From Magnolia sinica (taxonomy: Eukaryota; Streptophyta; Magnoliopsida; Magnoliales; Magnoliaceae): 64,000 nucleotides of DNA. The notes under the pieces are model-generated. The model saw only the letters and a program-made list of their open reading frames with translations. It was not told where the DNA came from and searched no databases. Shown in pieces: positions 12,427-25,052 of the stretch. The DNA lies in contig NC_080588.1 of NCBI RefSeq assembly GCF_029962835.1, positions 61,962,001-62,026,000 of the forward strand, written 5' to 3'. How positions within the stretch are numbered: position 1 is the stretch's first letter; the number at the start of each line of letters is the position of its first letter. The position numbers and the translations under genes are program-made.

Positions 12427-15400
12427 GTATGCATGTTGTGCCGTGTTTGGAATGTTTGGATGCACAACTTGATTGGATTTTCAATAGTCGAGTTTAATCA
12501 AGAGGAAATAACAAAAATTAATATGTTTCCTAGCATTCATAATAAGGAAGTACCTGTAACACCCCGTACTTTTCAGTACTCGGGTGTTACCATATAACCA
12601 AACTTAGTATAAAGATAAGCTAGGCTTATGTAAACATTTACGTGCATCCTAGTTTAAATCTAATCGTTAAAACAATTCCCATCCATACGATAACCCATTT
12701 GTCCATTGGCGCTCCAATGATATTTAATAAGTATATTTATTTATTATATTTTACACAAACATAGATCAGGGAAATTTTAGATGTATCTTGATAAATTACT
12801 TATCATATAGAAGTGTATGAAAATGTATTGATATGTATATATTTAATGTAAATAAAATATTATGAAAGTAATATTACATTACAATAGTTTTACAATGTAT
12901 AATGGAATTATAAATATAAATATAGTATTAAATATCTTTATAAATACGTATACAAAAGTTATCAGATATTTTTAGGAAAATTGTATAACAATATTACTGA
13001 GTGCAAACATGATTTTAAATTGATTCTCAATTCATTTATATGTATGTTTACTTATAATAGAATGTTATAAATTAACGTGATCAATAGCATGTATACAGTA
13101 GTGCAATAACATTAAAAAATTTATTTATATGTATGAGATTTTAATCATTAAATTACCAAAATCCTCTCACATTAGAATTTCATTAAAAACGATGCTTAAC
13201 CGTCCTGATCAAGGCATTTAACCACTAGGTTACGTAGGATTCTCATTTAAACTCGACCTGAGACCCTTAGGAAACCCGTAGGACAAGCATGATGGCGATC
13301 CGACCGTCAGGTTGACGGGGATTAGGAACCAGAACACCAAATCCCTCTATTGGGCCCCACTTAGGCCTTAACTCCACCTGATCTTCAGTCAAAGTCCATA
13401 TTGGGGCCTTCCAAGATGAATGGACGGTGTGGATTAGTCACAAACGTCATGATGTACACCACACGGGGTGCGAGTGCACCTAGTGTGTAAGACCCGTAAC
13501 CTAGCCTGTACCATTCCATAAACTTCTACGGTTCCCTCTAGTCGAGTTTCGGCGACCCGGGACGAGTAGATAGCATTGGCGCATGCTCTTGAGTCACATC
13601 CTGTAAACCCGAGCCGACTCAAAATGAGACCTATGTCATTTTGATCGTGCCGTCGCCGCGGTTCCGACGATGCGTCTTGTGCGTCAATACGATGCTCAGA
13701 TTATAAGATCCGGCCCGTGCATTATCTAGGCCGTTGATCGCTTGATTGTGGGACCCACCTATCCCTATTGTTGTACTTCCCTAAAAACATTAATTACTAT
13801 GATGTCACCCTAGGGGTGACATCACCCTACCATACCACCTTACCTTCCCTTTTCCCCATAAGTCAACTCATTAATTCCCATTACCTCACCATCCCTCTCT
13901 CCCATCACTCCCTTACATCATTTCTCTCTTTCACTTCTCTCCATTCCAAGCAATCCCTCCATGGAGCAACCCACGTCCATGGCTCCCATGAGAGAGCTAG
14001 TGTGGCCCACCTCCCTATCTCCCATCTCCACCATCCAATGATCATCTCCGCCATTGAAATTGTTTCTTTGGGGCTCTATCATGCATTGGCGGAAGAAGGA
14101 AGAAGAGATTTCGAGGTGGGTGCTCCTTTCTTTTCCTCTCATTTTTTTGTGATGTGTGGCCCACTTGGATGAATCCCATCTTGAGGTATGTTTTATCCCA
14201 ACCGTACAAGTCATGTGGACCCTACTTTATAGTGATGGAAACACACAAATATCAAGTTGATTTAAATATGGTGGGCCACGTTCATGTGGGACCCACCTTG
14301 GTGACACGTGGACCACCTACACGTAGGACCCACTATGATGATTGTGTTATACCTATGCTGTCCAACGTCCAAGGGACGCTGGACAGAGAGTGGCTAAAGT
14401 GGTGTGCGTGCACTGAAATGGTGGTGTACTAATAAGCAAAGGAGAGGAAGAAGAATAGTATTTGGAGGTGGGCTGCTCATGCAGGCCCCACCTTGATGTA
14501 TGTATAAAATCCACGCCGTCCATTTCACTTCTCATCTCATTTTAGGCGTTGAGCCAAAAGATGAGGCTAATCTGACAATCAAGCGGGCCATACTGTAGGA
14601 AATGGAAATTTTTATCGTTGAAAACTCACCCAACGATTCTACATGCTGAAAAATACTCAATATTGGTCTTGTTTGGTCAATATTGAGCCGTGAGATGCAA
14701 TGGTCAGGATAGATTTTCCTGATGAGGGCCCCACCTAAGAAATTCCCTAGAAAAATTGGATTTAGAGAAAAAAAAACATAAGGCAGCAACGCTGCTGCTG
14801 TCAGAAGACTGCATGGGCGGGCGGACGGCTTGGCTGGACCTCACGGCTCCAGCCGTGGGCCCCACGTGATGCATTTTGAACATCGAAACCGTGCATTTGA
14901 TGGGTCCCCATGGACCAGCCGTCCATCCCAAAAATTAGCTATATACGGAACTCAGGTGGGCCATACCATCTAAAATCATGTGATAACATGCCTAAAAATA
15001 TAAAATCATCTGGTGGGGCCTCCTTGAGTTTTGGATGTGATTGAAACTTGGTTTGGACCCCTAACTTTATGGGACAGATATAATGGACGGAGTAGATCTG
15101 GTTAATGTGGGTCCCACCTAGGATTAAAAAAAATATATAAATATATATGCATGCATGTACATTGACGTCCAGACTCTCTGGACGTCCAACGTTAAGTAGG
15201 GAGGATCCCATTGGCCCCAATGGTGGACCCTACCATGATGTATGTTCTACATCCACGCCATTCATTTGATAGGTCCCTTTATTTGATACGTTGGTTCTAA
15301 AAATCAGTTATAAAACGTTCTCGTATGGCCCACACCATCATCTTTCATGCGGTGGTATGTCAAGCCACATGGAATCAACTGTTGGGGTCCACATGCAGCT

Positions 15401-15429
15401 TGGATCCACCTGAAACTCGGTTTGGACCC

Positions 15430-15687
15430 TTAAATTGGTGGGACACACACAATGAATGGGTTGGATTTGTGAACTACATCATGGTGGACCCCAAGATCAC
15501 ATAATCGTACCAAAAGTTTGGTGGGCAAATAAATATTACAGTGGCTTAGTCCACGTGACTTTATAAAGAGGTTGTATGGCAAGTAAACATTGCGGTGGGC
15601 CCTTGGCCCATGTGACTTTATCAACAGATTGGATGCAAGTAAATGTTGTAGTGGGTCCAATGTCGTGTGACCCTATCAACAGGTTAA

Positions 15688-15723
<36 letters not shown>

Positions 15724-15965
15724 AATAAATATTGTAGTGGGCCCCAGTCTATATGACCTTATTAAAGTTGGATGCAAATAAATATTACGGGGGAGGTTGA
15801 ATGCAAATAAATATTACAGCTCAGGTTGGATGCAAATAAATATTATAGCGGGCCCTATGCCCATGTGACCCTATCACCACATTAGTTTGGATGGAAAATA
15901 AACATCATGTTGGCCCCGTTTGGATGGACAGATGTTGGGCCCTAGGATGGGTGGAAAATAAACAT
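15430..15965. repeat. tandem array with AAATAAATATTACAGTGGGCC unit
   Basis: About eight degenerate units of 45-65 bp. Each has a GTGACTTTATCAACAGGTTGGATGC-type phrase followed by AAATAAATATT(A/G)(C/T)AG(T/C)GGGCCC. A pure (TAA)n / (TAAA)n run interrupts it at about 15,687-15,728. The unit is a fragment of the common fold-back MITE body, apparently amplified in tandem. Reverse-strand ORFs through it are artefacts. Confidence 0.75.
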
Positions 15966-16289
15966 TTTGGTGGGTCTTACTTAAGACCCATTTATGCATG
16001 TGTTGTGTCCACAATTGTGGACCTCCATAGCGGGATATGTGACTTATCTATGCCTTCCATCCCAATGGGACGCACCACGATGCATGTGTTTCATCCAACC
16101 GTCCAACCATTTTTGGAAAAATGATTTTAAGGTTTAGGATGAAAATAATACAGATTTATTTATCAAGTGGACCATAGTGCACGGTGAGGATTGAACGGCT
16201 ATCTTTGAAATCTTGAGACCTTATGATTAGATTAGATGGGAAATAAATGTTATGGCGGGCCTTGAAAATTTTAGTAGTGAAAATCATTA

Positions 16290-17770
16290 TCACCACTTAT
16301 ATTTGAGTGTGGCCCATTTGATATATATGGGGCCCATTGGTGTGGCCCATTTGATGTATGTATGACCATGTTATGAGGCCTACTTTGATGTATGTTGTGG
16401 CCCATTTGTCAAGCCCACTTTGATGTATTTTTATCCACGCCATCCAGGGTAGGCACCCCATTATGATATATATCAGGGCTCAAGGGTCGAGGCCCATTAG
16501 TGCTGCCTATTTGATACAACCCACTTGATGTGTACGAGGCCCATTAGTGCGGCCCATGATGCAAGGCCTATTGTGACATGTATTGGGCCCATGACGCGTG
16601 ACCCATTTGATGCGTATAAGACCCATGGGTAGGGCCCACATATTATGTATTTGAAGCCCATGAGCAGAGCCCACCTGAGGTTTATATATGGGCCCCATTA
16701 ATGTGGCCCACTTGTATTTGAGGCCCACGGGTTGCGGCCCATGGGTCGTGGCCCATTGTGATATATACTCGGCCCATACGTCGTGGCCCATTGAGATGTG
16801 TTTCCGACCCATTTAGTGAGGCCATTGTGAAATATTCCTACTCTTGTGATGAGGCCCATCGAGATGTAATACTGGCTCATTGATGCGGCCCACTTTTTGA
16901 ATTGAGGCCCATTGGTGTGGCGTGCGGCCCAATGTATCGACCCACCGTGATGTGTAGGTCCACGTGGTATGTGTAAGGCCCACCTGTGATGACTATTTGA
17001 GGCCCACTAGTTGGATATATGGGCCCATCTTATGTTTGACTCAATGTGGACCACTCCTAGGGAGCAATGTTGGTTAAATGTCCACATTGCTGGGCAGTGA
17101 TGGTTTGATGTCCACCTTGTGACCCTTCCTTAGGCCTTATTATGCCCATTCTCATCATTCTCTTAGTGGGTTAACCCAAATAAGTGGGCCCCATTTACCA
17201 TGGACGGATGGCTCCATGCTACCGGATTTGATAAAACCATGGTCGAGGGCGATCTTTATATTATGATTGATCGGATGTTCATCTATGGACCCAGCCTTGT
17301 CTATGTGACCGGTCGTCGGTGTTGATTGCTGATTGTCGGTTCTAATTATCGATGTAGATTATCGTGATTTGTCGAGGTCGATTGTATTGGTTCGATTTCG
17401 AGGCCGATTCTCGAGTATCGAATTCGATTGCCATGGCCGATTGTCGAGACCTGCATGATGTATATGTGACCCGTAGTTGAGGGCCATTGTGATATGTATT
17501 AAGCCTATGATGCATGGTCCATTTAATGAATTCAAGACCCATGTGTAGGGCCCACATGTCCCGTGTTTGAGGCCTATGGGCAAGGCCCATTGTGATGTAT
17601 TCATGGCCCATGGGCAAGGCCCATTGTGATATGTATTAGACCCATGAGCAGGGTCCACCTGTTGTGTATATGTGGCCTTTGAGTAAGACTCATTGTGTTG
17701 TATATTAGGCCCTTGTGTGAGGCCGTGGGCCCATTATATGTTTGACTCTATGTAGGCCATTCCTTGGGGG
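16290..17770. repeat. GGCCCATTGTGATGTAT-type tandem array
   Basis: Dozens of degenerate units of about 25-35 bp, such as GGCCCATGGGCAAGGCCCA and TTGTGATGTGTATT. A GATTGTCGAGGTCGATT block lies at about 17,320-17,450. A duplicated segment containing GCAATGTTGGTTAA occurs at about 17,030-17,100 and 17,735-17,800. The ORFs of 60-101 residues on the minus strand reflect the repeat period and are not genes. Confidence 0.75.
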
Positions 17771-17829
17771 CAATGTTGGTTAAGTGTCCACATGGTCGAG
17801 GTCGATTATCGATGCTGGTTGTGGATACC

Positions 17830-20398
17830 GGTTATGAGTATGTGACAAACATAGCATCATGATACATGCCCATACGCATCATCTGCATGTTTGTTGTGAG
17901 AGGTGGTTGATCATTGCATATGTCATTGAGCATGTTGTTATGAGACTCCCTGGTAGGTGGAGGTTATCTCACATGAGCACACGGTATGTGCAGGACTGAT
18001 GCATGACTGGATTGTATGACTCATGCATCTCGCATTATGATTACTATACGCCCTAGCGACATCAGGGTCGTAGCCTCCACAGGCATATCGTGGATGGCCA
18101 AATAGGACACCGGAAATGTTTGGTTCTAGCATACGGGCGCCATAGATGTCCCTGGGTGAAAATCCCTAAACCTCCGTGGCCAGGAGACGCCCCAATATCG
18201 ACACTGAGTGGATACATGAGTGCCCGAGTGCCAAATACCAGGAGGCCGCATCTCCCACTATGTCGTGGTGGGTTGGGAGGGGGTGTGGCCTTACTCGCCC
18301 AAGGGTAGGGGGAATTATTAAGCTGAGTTTGACCAGCTCGTGAATGGGTCCGCTATTGACATGCCGGATAGATATTGGCAGACTATTGGCAAGGCGGATA
18401 GTGAGGTTTCTTATGCTCACTTGGACTGTGCGGCTGGGAGAGCGGCAGTGCCATTTGGAGTGTATTAGACCTCTGTGATGATCCCAGAGATGAACCGTAC
18501 TGATATGTGGATTTAGTGAGCAGGAGTTGCATACTCATTCATGCATTCATTCATTCACTATCTACTCAGGCTGGTGGTGCGCAACTAGTTGTTACGTGTG
18601 CCTTCGCAATGGCCAGGATTTCGGTTGGGGCGCGCGACTAACCTGAGATCAGGAGTTTACCACATTGAATCTGACTATCCAAATTTAGGTATGGGACTGG
18701 TTTGGATAGAAGTCCCTTGTGATAGACCCCATAGCCTGTGATACTACGCACTACCATCCCGACTTCACACTCCAGCATGGTCATTCCATTCGCACCACAT
18801 ATTGCATTACATCCGCGACATACGACATCTTGGGTTACTGTGCTTCTGCATTTATATGGTCTAGATATGGATGACGTATTTGTGAACAAATAAGAAATTA
18901 TATACCCCATTGCATTCTCGGCATTTGATATTTGGCTCTTTATGACTCCTCGTTTGCGTAGCTGTTATATGCGTATTCTGATATTGATTGGCTCATGGAC
19001 TTGCTCGTATTTCCGCTTACTCTGTTATCGTATGATCTATGATCTTGTGAGTATTTCTGTTTACTCTGATAATTCCTGCTCTTGTCAGTATTTCTGCTTA
19101 CTCAGATAATTCATGATCTTGCTAGTATCTTTGCTTATTCCGATATTGTACGATTTATGGATTACCAGTACTTCCAATTTTTATGATAATGACATTGTAT
19201 TGAATACTTGGCACTTACCTTGTGCACACACTTACACCACCTCCTAAGCTTTCTATAAGCTTATGCACGATAGATGCGTGCAGGTGTTATTAGGTTGCAG
19301 CAGCGTTGAGCTTGGAGCGTGCAGTTGTATTCTGGAGCTTTGATTTCGATATATGTATTTTCCCTTTCAGCATTGTACTCAAATGATTATATTAGTGGAT
19401 ATGTGATGATGATGTTGCCTTTGTCAATTGGGTAATCTTGTGGTTATGCTTATTACGAGTTAAATGTATATACAAAAAAAAATCCTCCTTGTAGGATCCC
19501 AGGATCTAATTGCATATGGACGCTAGGACTCGAGAATGGGGTACTACGAGGTTGTTGCAGCCGAGTGCACCTAGTGCACCCGTACCCGCCGTGCACCAGG
19601 CGTGTTTGCTCGGTCAGCTGGCGCTGGCCCGAAATCTCTCCAAAAAGAGAGATTTTCTCTCCCTTCTACTGCTCGTCAGCGGACGGTCGGGCACCCATTT
19701 TCCTTGATCAGTGGCCCACCTTCATGGCCCATCTTGATAATCCGAGCCGTCCATCATGTACGTCCTTCATCCCTGACCAAAATCCAACTGTCAAAACTAA
19801 TTTTCATGCACGTGCGAACACACGATCCTAGCTGCAATCCGGTCCTGCAAGCACACCATTTCCAATAGAGGAAACTGCTCTCCCAGCCAGCTCAGCGATC
19901 CGCGTGAGCTGCTCCTACGCCATCTCAACCCTCCATCCTAGCGACATCTCAGCCGTTCATTCCAACAGCAGTTTAGGGCTCAAAACCACGACCGGTCTCC
20001 ATTCCGCCCACTGTTTTGGAGGCGGTTTCAGCCAGAGGAGATCCTGGCCACTCGCTACTGATCCGACGGTTTAGGAGGGATTAGGGCAAGCGTATAAGGC
20101 GTGCGGATCGAGGAACAGTAACTCATCCTCCATTTTCGCAGCCACAACCCAAAAACTGGCCGTTTCCCTTCCACCAGCGAACCCACCACCCAAATCATTC
20201 TAAAGCTTCAAATGAGCTTATCTATAAGCTCCCTAGGGTTCATATGAACCATCCCATGCCGTCAGATCAGAGGAAGAAGCCTCCATTCGAGATCCGCCAT
20301 TAATGGCGTCATCTTCTTCCTCATCGATCCACCGCACCCGGCAACCCAAACCGAGTCGAATCTGGCCGGATTGGCGTCCTCAATGGGACATTTCTGAC

Positions 20399-20400
<2 letters not shown>
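17830..20400. other. noncoding LTR-type sequence, GC-richer than surroundings
   Basis: Contains ATCCGCCATTAATGG, GGGTTCATATGAACC and TAAGCTTTCTATAAGCTTATG-like inverted motifs. Overlapping ORFs of 60-90 residues occur on both strands without protein-family features. Sequence style (leader-like, GC-rich, followed by purine tracts) matches the internal leader of LTR units. No gene was recognised. Confidence 0.45.
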
Positions 20401-20401
<1 letters not shown>

Positions 20402-20433
<32 letters not shown>

Positions 20434-20955
20434 GGAAGAAAGGAGAAAGAGGAAGATGGAGTGGTGCGGCTGTTGCACCGCACCATCTCAACTCGACCCA
20501 TTGAGTCGCTGTCTGGACTAGGACTCGGTCCGGTCATGGCTGGGTACCTCCAGCAGCAAGGAGGAGGAGAAGAAGAAAGAGAGAAAAAAAAAAGAAGAGA
20601 GTGAGAAAGGAAGAGAAATGATAGGGAGTGAGTGCAGCCGTTGCACTCGCTGCTGAGTCGAGCGGTCCGTGTTGGGCGTGAGTCTGGTCCAGTCCAGACG
20701 TTTCTGGATTTCCAGCAGATGGAAAATGAGGAAAGAAAGAAAGTAGAGGAGAAGAAAGGGAAGAAGAAGAAGGAGAGGAAGGTTGTCCTCTTCGTGGCAC
20801 TCACTGGCGAGTCGACTGGGCTGTGAGTCATAAGGCCTGGTCCAGTCCAGCTCCTTGCTGGTCATTCCCAGACGTGGGAGTTGAAGAAAAGAAAAGGAAG
20901 AAAAGAAATGGAAGGAAGAAAAGGGAGAAGAGTGCTTGTTGAGCCGAGTCAACTC
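20402..20955. repeat. (GA)n microsatellite and purine-rich leader
   Basis: A pure GA run at about 20,403-20,429 is followed by GAAGGAGAAAGAGGAAGA-type purine-rich sequence. It is interspersed with CGAGTCGACT / GAGTCAACTCGACTCG palindromic words. The 189-, 156- and 88-residue ORFs on the minus strand are Ser/Phe/Leu-rich readings of this tract and are not supported as genes. Confidence 0.7.
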
Positions 20956-20989
20956 GACTCGAACTGAGTCGACTAGGTGAGCCCACATC

Positions 20990-23340
20990 TTTCTGTCCAG
21001 TTATAAGTTATTTTAATTATCATTGCTATTGTTATTACCATTTTTTTTTAAATACGATTCACCATTAGAAGATTATTCATATGGGTAATAGTTGATTCAT
21101 ATAAAAATCTTCATTATTAAAATGTTAATATTTCACCTTGTCATTCTTAAAATATTATTATTAACTTTAGAGCACGCTATTTATTCTCATCAGGATGACT
21201 ATTAGTGCCTCATTGGCTAAATGTTAAGGATATTGTCAATATTACTATTTGTTTTGGAATTATTAGCAATATGATCCACCGTGGGTTGTTGTTAGGTAAT
21301 TTAATATAATAGTAGCCATGGTTAATATTTGTTAAATTAATAACCAATTTATTTGATTAATCTTATTATTCCCTTTGATAATATCATCCATGACCATACA
21401 AGATAAAAGTTCAAATCCTATAAACAAAACCTAAAAATTTAGCCTAGACCTAAACTCTAGAATAAAATCTTAGACTAGGTCAATACTTTAAACGTAGATG
21501 GTGTGTTAGGTTTAGATCTACGTGTAGAACTTAATGACGCCATATTTAAATATAGACTTATGAACTATCATTATTAACATATTAGCTGATATAAATTATA
21601 ACACTAACACTAATAATAATCTTGTAATTATTAAAATTTAATTCTAATTAATACACTAAGTAGAGTTCAAATCCTAGAATCTAAATTTAAGGTTAAAGCC
21701 TAAGATAAAAATCTAAATTTTACATTAAGAACCCTATGGTAAATAATTCAAACCCTAGGTCATGATCTTAAACCTAAGTATTGCGTAGAACTTGGATCTA
21801 ATTATATAAGTTCATGATTTATGATAGGATACGATTCTAAGGGTGCAATTATTTAGCGACACTAGAAGGCGATTCAAAGTATAAGGTGATGATTCTTCCC
21901 CTTGAGCTTTCCATCTTCTCATTAGCTTAAGTTATAGTTTTTATTAAAAATTATAATTGATATCTCTCTCTTATAATCACATGTGTTAGCTGGTGGAAAT
22001 TGAATTGCTATATTGCCTGCTTAATGTTCATTCTGTATATTTGTTCATGCTTGTGAATTATTTGTGTATTGCTTATGGACTTTAAACTGGTACATTAGTG
22101 GGAAACCCCCACCTATAAATGTACACTCATACTTGGGATGTAACTCAACTGGTTGTGATTAAAATGGACCTTCGACTTAGTGGTTATTGAGTGATAGTCT
22201 AAATGGATCATTAATGTGGGCCTACCATCCAGGGTTGTTGAGTCCAATAGTTTTTAAGGATGGTCTTTTATCGCATGGTTTTGATACTCGCCCTATGAGG
22301 CCTATTTTGATAATCGCCGTATGTGGCTTGTTTGATATCGCCCTATGTGGCTTTGTTCTAGTATTTTTTCTATATGGTTTCAATGTTTTATACCGTGCAA
22401 CCACGCGATGGTAAGCCCCATATATTATAATATGATTGGCCACTAGTCGACGGGTTTCCATCAAACATCCTAAGATGGTAGCCTCATGAGCCGGGGATGG
22501 TGGTAATGGGACACTATGCCCGAGCTGTCGGCCTACGCTGGGCCATGTGCTCCTCGTAGTGACCTTTGAGCTTATCTAAATTGGCTGGTTCTAAATGGAC
22601 TAATAATGACTTGGCTAATCATGCATGCATGGCATACTACGATGGCTTGGATCATTATGCCCATGCGATTACGCTGCGAGTTGCGCTAATGACCAGCCGA
22701 TCGATTTACGATGATGACTTGGATCACTCATGCCCATACGATTACGCTGCGTGTTGCGCTGATGACCACTCACATCTTTGGGTGACGACCCCATTGCCCG
22801 TCTGGATGTTTTTCCTGGGGCTCCGACCGTCCGGATAATTTACCTGGGTCGATGATTGCATTCATGCATCCATGCACCTAATAAGACTGCATTTACTCTG
22901 TTTTGGTTGTCTGGATGTTTTATACTATTTCTTACCTAATGCGGCGGTGTGTAATCTTGAGGGAAATTCACACTGAGTTGGCCACTCATCCATCAAATAT
23001 ACAACCATACAGGTAGTACAGGTGGCTTTAGTGATATGTATGTTCAGACTTGATAAGGAGCAAGGTACGATTGCCAGGGATGCATGGCTGTATTTACCTG
23101 GAGGAGCTGCGTGATCTTGCGGCTTATATATATATGCTTTCCACTATTCTCCATGTATTAAATTCTTGTAAATCTTGTACTTGTTAAATTCAGAGACATT
23201 GGTTTGTATAAGTCATTATGGGCAGTTTCTTGTAAATTTGAATGATAATGAAATTTTCCTTTATGTCGATTTGTCCACACTACGCTCATTTGCTTACTCT
23301 GATGAAGGAAAAAAAAATGTACACTCGAATTTGACCATCC
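20990..23340. other. 3' part of the LTR-type unit, no gene
   Basis: AT-rich to about 22,180. Then comes a block with a near-duplicated segment at about 22,640-22,770 (CATTATGCCCATGCGATTACG / CTCATGCCCATACGATTACG). The end has ATTTTCCTTTATGTCG and an A-run, as expected before an LTR terminus. No conserved protein was seen. Confidence 0.5.
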
Positions 23341-23414
23341 TTTAAGGTTAACACTTAGGTTTTTGGGAAACGGGTCATATGCTCGGGTCCTGAAAACCGG
23401 GGCGTTACAGTACC

Positions 23415-24340
23415 CTCAAATTCCAATTGTGTTCCTTTCAAGTCTAACTTGAAAGTAACTAATTGCAGTTTGGAGACACCATCAATCTGAATGCTGAGGA
23501 GACTAAAGTTTTTATTTCTGCCACAGTTATAGAACTCAATGAATCATCTTGAAACTCGATAGAATTGACTCGACTTGACGAGATTGCAAGCGAAGTCAGT
23601 GGGGAATTTGATTTCAAATGTGATTCAGTGTAACTCTTTGAGTCGACCCATTAACTCACAATGTCCCAAACCAAGTCACTAGCCTAAGAACAATTCTTTT
23701 TCACAATAAACTTACAAAGAAATTTGAACTAGCAACCTCCCAAATTGTAGGATACATATACCACCAGCACTTCATTGCTCGTGAACATGTTTACTTTCTT
23801 GTATATACATTATGCAAAGATGACTATTTTATTGATTAAAATAGCTATTTATTTCATCAGCAACATCTAAGACTTATCCCAATTAATTGGGATTGGAGAC
23901 ATGAATCCTGTTCTGCCAGTCCACTCTAACAAGGGCTTTGGAATGTCCTATTGTGCAGATTCGTGATGAAAATTATTGCAAACTCCCACCTCAAATCAAG
24001 CTTCGGAATCACGCTCTCGCTCCCTCTTCCTAGCCATTTATACTTACTAACATTTTGAAACAGACGCTTCCCGGCTTCCTCACCTGAATATATGCTACTT
24101 TGCTTCATGCTCCATGCTTCATGCAACCACACTCTGGCTGCCAACCTAACGCAACCCTCCTTTATCTAGGCATGAGACTGGCAAAGAGAGCACAAAAACT
24201 CCCATAGACGCATGCAATAGAGTATTACATGGTTTGATTACAATCAACGAGTTAACAAAATTTTATTTATTTAATTAGTAGATATTGAGCCAAGTCATGT
24301 AAAGATTCATCTGAGTCTTTGAGTCAACCTAACCCATTTG
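23415..24340. other. no gene seen
   Basis: Sequence that flanked the LTR-type insertion before it landed. If the LPEAT1 exons belong to an intact gene, this would be intron. The expected next exon (GNLILS-type reading) was looked for by eye and not found. Some TCGACTTGACGAG-like words occur near 23,570. Confidence 0.4.
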
Positions 24341-24685
24341 TGTTGGATATGGGCCCTGGAGGCCCACTTGTGGGTAGCCCCTAGTGGGTGGGTCCTACAT
24401 GGATTTCCCATGGAATATCTCCGAGTAGATATCCTTTTAGCTATGTGCATGCCTCTCTCTCAAATTGGGATCTAATTGAGAGGGGATAAAGATGAGGTTG
24501 GATACAAAAACCTTATCCCTATTGTAAACCAACTCTTCCTAATCCTCTCGGATTCTCTTTATAAAAAGAAGAACTCTCTCAATGTAGAGGCATCCCGAAA
24601 CTACAGAGATGAAAAACCAAGAGGAATACGAGAAAATACCCTATTGTCCATTAGGCTTCCATATGTTCTAAACCCTCGATATGCC
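24341..24685 (+). mobile_element. truncated LTR with TATA box
   Basis: Begins TGTTGGATATGGGCCC, a typical Copia-style LTR start. It carries TATAAAA at 24,560-24,566, followed by GAACTCTCTCAATGTAGAGG. It stops abruptly where the fold-back sequence ATACAAACACCAACCC begins (about 24,690), so the LTR was interrupted by, or joined to, the fold-back element. Confidence 0.55.
24560..24566 (+). promoter_or_regulatory. TATA box of truncated LTR
   Basis: TATAAAA preceded by TCTCTT, in the position expected of an LTR promoter. It drives no visible ORF. Confidence 0.4.
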
Positions 24686-25050
24686 ATCATACAAACACCA
24701 ACCCAATAAAACTTGGAAACGGAATCGCTGGGATTGACCGTCAAATGCATGGAAATGACCGCGAAGTGAAGGGAATTGACCGTGAAGTGCATCGAAATGA
24801 CCGTGAATCTAAACGAAATCACCGGAATTAACCGTGAAATGCATGAAAATGACCGTGAAGTGAAGCGAATTGAATGTGAAATGCGTGGAAATGACCGTGA
24901 AGTGAAGGGAATTGACCGTGAAGTGCATCGAAATGACCGTGAATCTAAACAGAATCACTAGAAATGACCGTGAAATGCGTGGAAATGGCCGTGAAGTTAA
25001 GTGAATTGACCGTGAAATGCATGGAAATGACCGTGAAGTGAAGGGAATTT
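24686..25050 (+). repeat. 21-bp minisatellite A, + orientation (fold-back left arm)
   Basis: Starts with the junction ATACAAACACCAACCC..AAAACTTGGAAACGGAATCGC, shared with 11,320-11,360 and, inverted, 26,700-26,745. Alternating 21-bp units follow: GAAATGACCGTGAAGTGAAG(C/G) and GAATTGACCGTGAAATGCATG. Longer variants contain GTGAATCTAAACG. The ORF reading REVKRIE..NDREMHGND is a by-product of the 21-bp period. Confidence 0.85.
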
Positions 25051-25052
25051 AC

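Larger units (their letters stand above)
13486..19560. mobile_element. possible second LTR-like unit nested inside the 10.85-kb element
   Basis: The 15-bp string CGAGTGCACCTAGTG occurs at 13,471-13,485, just before TGTAAGACCCGTAACC (an LTR-style start), and again at 19,562-19,576. The enclosed 6 kb has the same layout as the rest of the unit: a leader with CT/GA-rich tracts, GGCCCAT arrays, and a tail ending in a T-rich, A-tract region near 19,470. A 15-bp duplication is longer than LTR insertions make, and the right terminus is not a clean CA. The boundary is therefore a suggestion only. Confidence 0.35.
12555..23409. mobile_element. LTR-type retroelement unit (solo LTR/LARD-like), 10.85 kb, 5-bp TSD
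   Basis: The left end is TGTAACACCCCGTACTTTTC and the right end, reversed, is TGTAACGCCCCGGTTTTCAG. The inverted match extends about 28 bp at each end. The 5-bp sequence GTACC is duplicated at 12,550-12,554 and 23,410-23,414. TG..CA ends, TGTAACACCCC and a 5-bp duplication fit LTRs of Ty3/Gypsy type (Tekay-like LTRs often start this way; that assignment is inference). I found no gag, protease, reverse transcriptase, integrase, primer-binding site or polypurine tract. The contents are noncoding, with several arrays annotated separately. It could be an oversized solo LTR with nested insertions or a large non-coding derivative. Confidence 0.72.

Noticed and set aside
13768..14172. 134-codon + strand ORF
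   Set aside because: Lies in the leader-like part of the LTR unit; Ser/His/Leu-rich, with a minus-strand shadow of similar quality and no domain.
20262..20988. 189- and 156-codon minus-strand ORFs
   Set aside because: Low-complexity Ser/Phe/Leu readings of a purine-rich (GA) tract inside an LTR-type unit; no domain or conserved segment.
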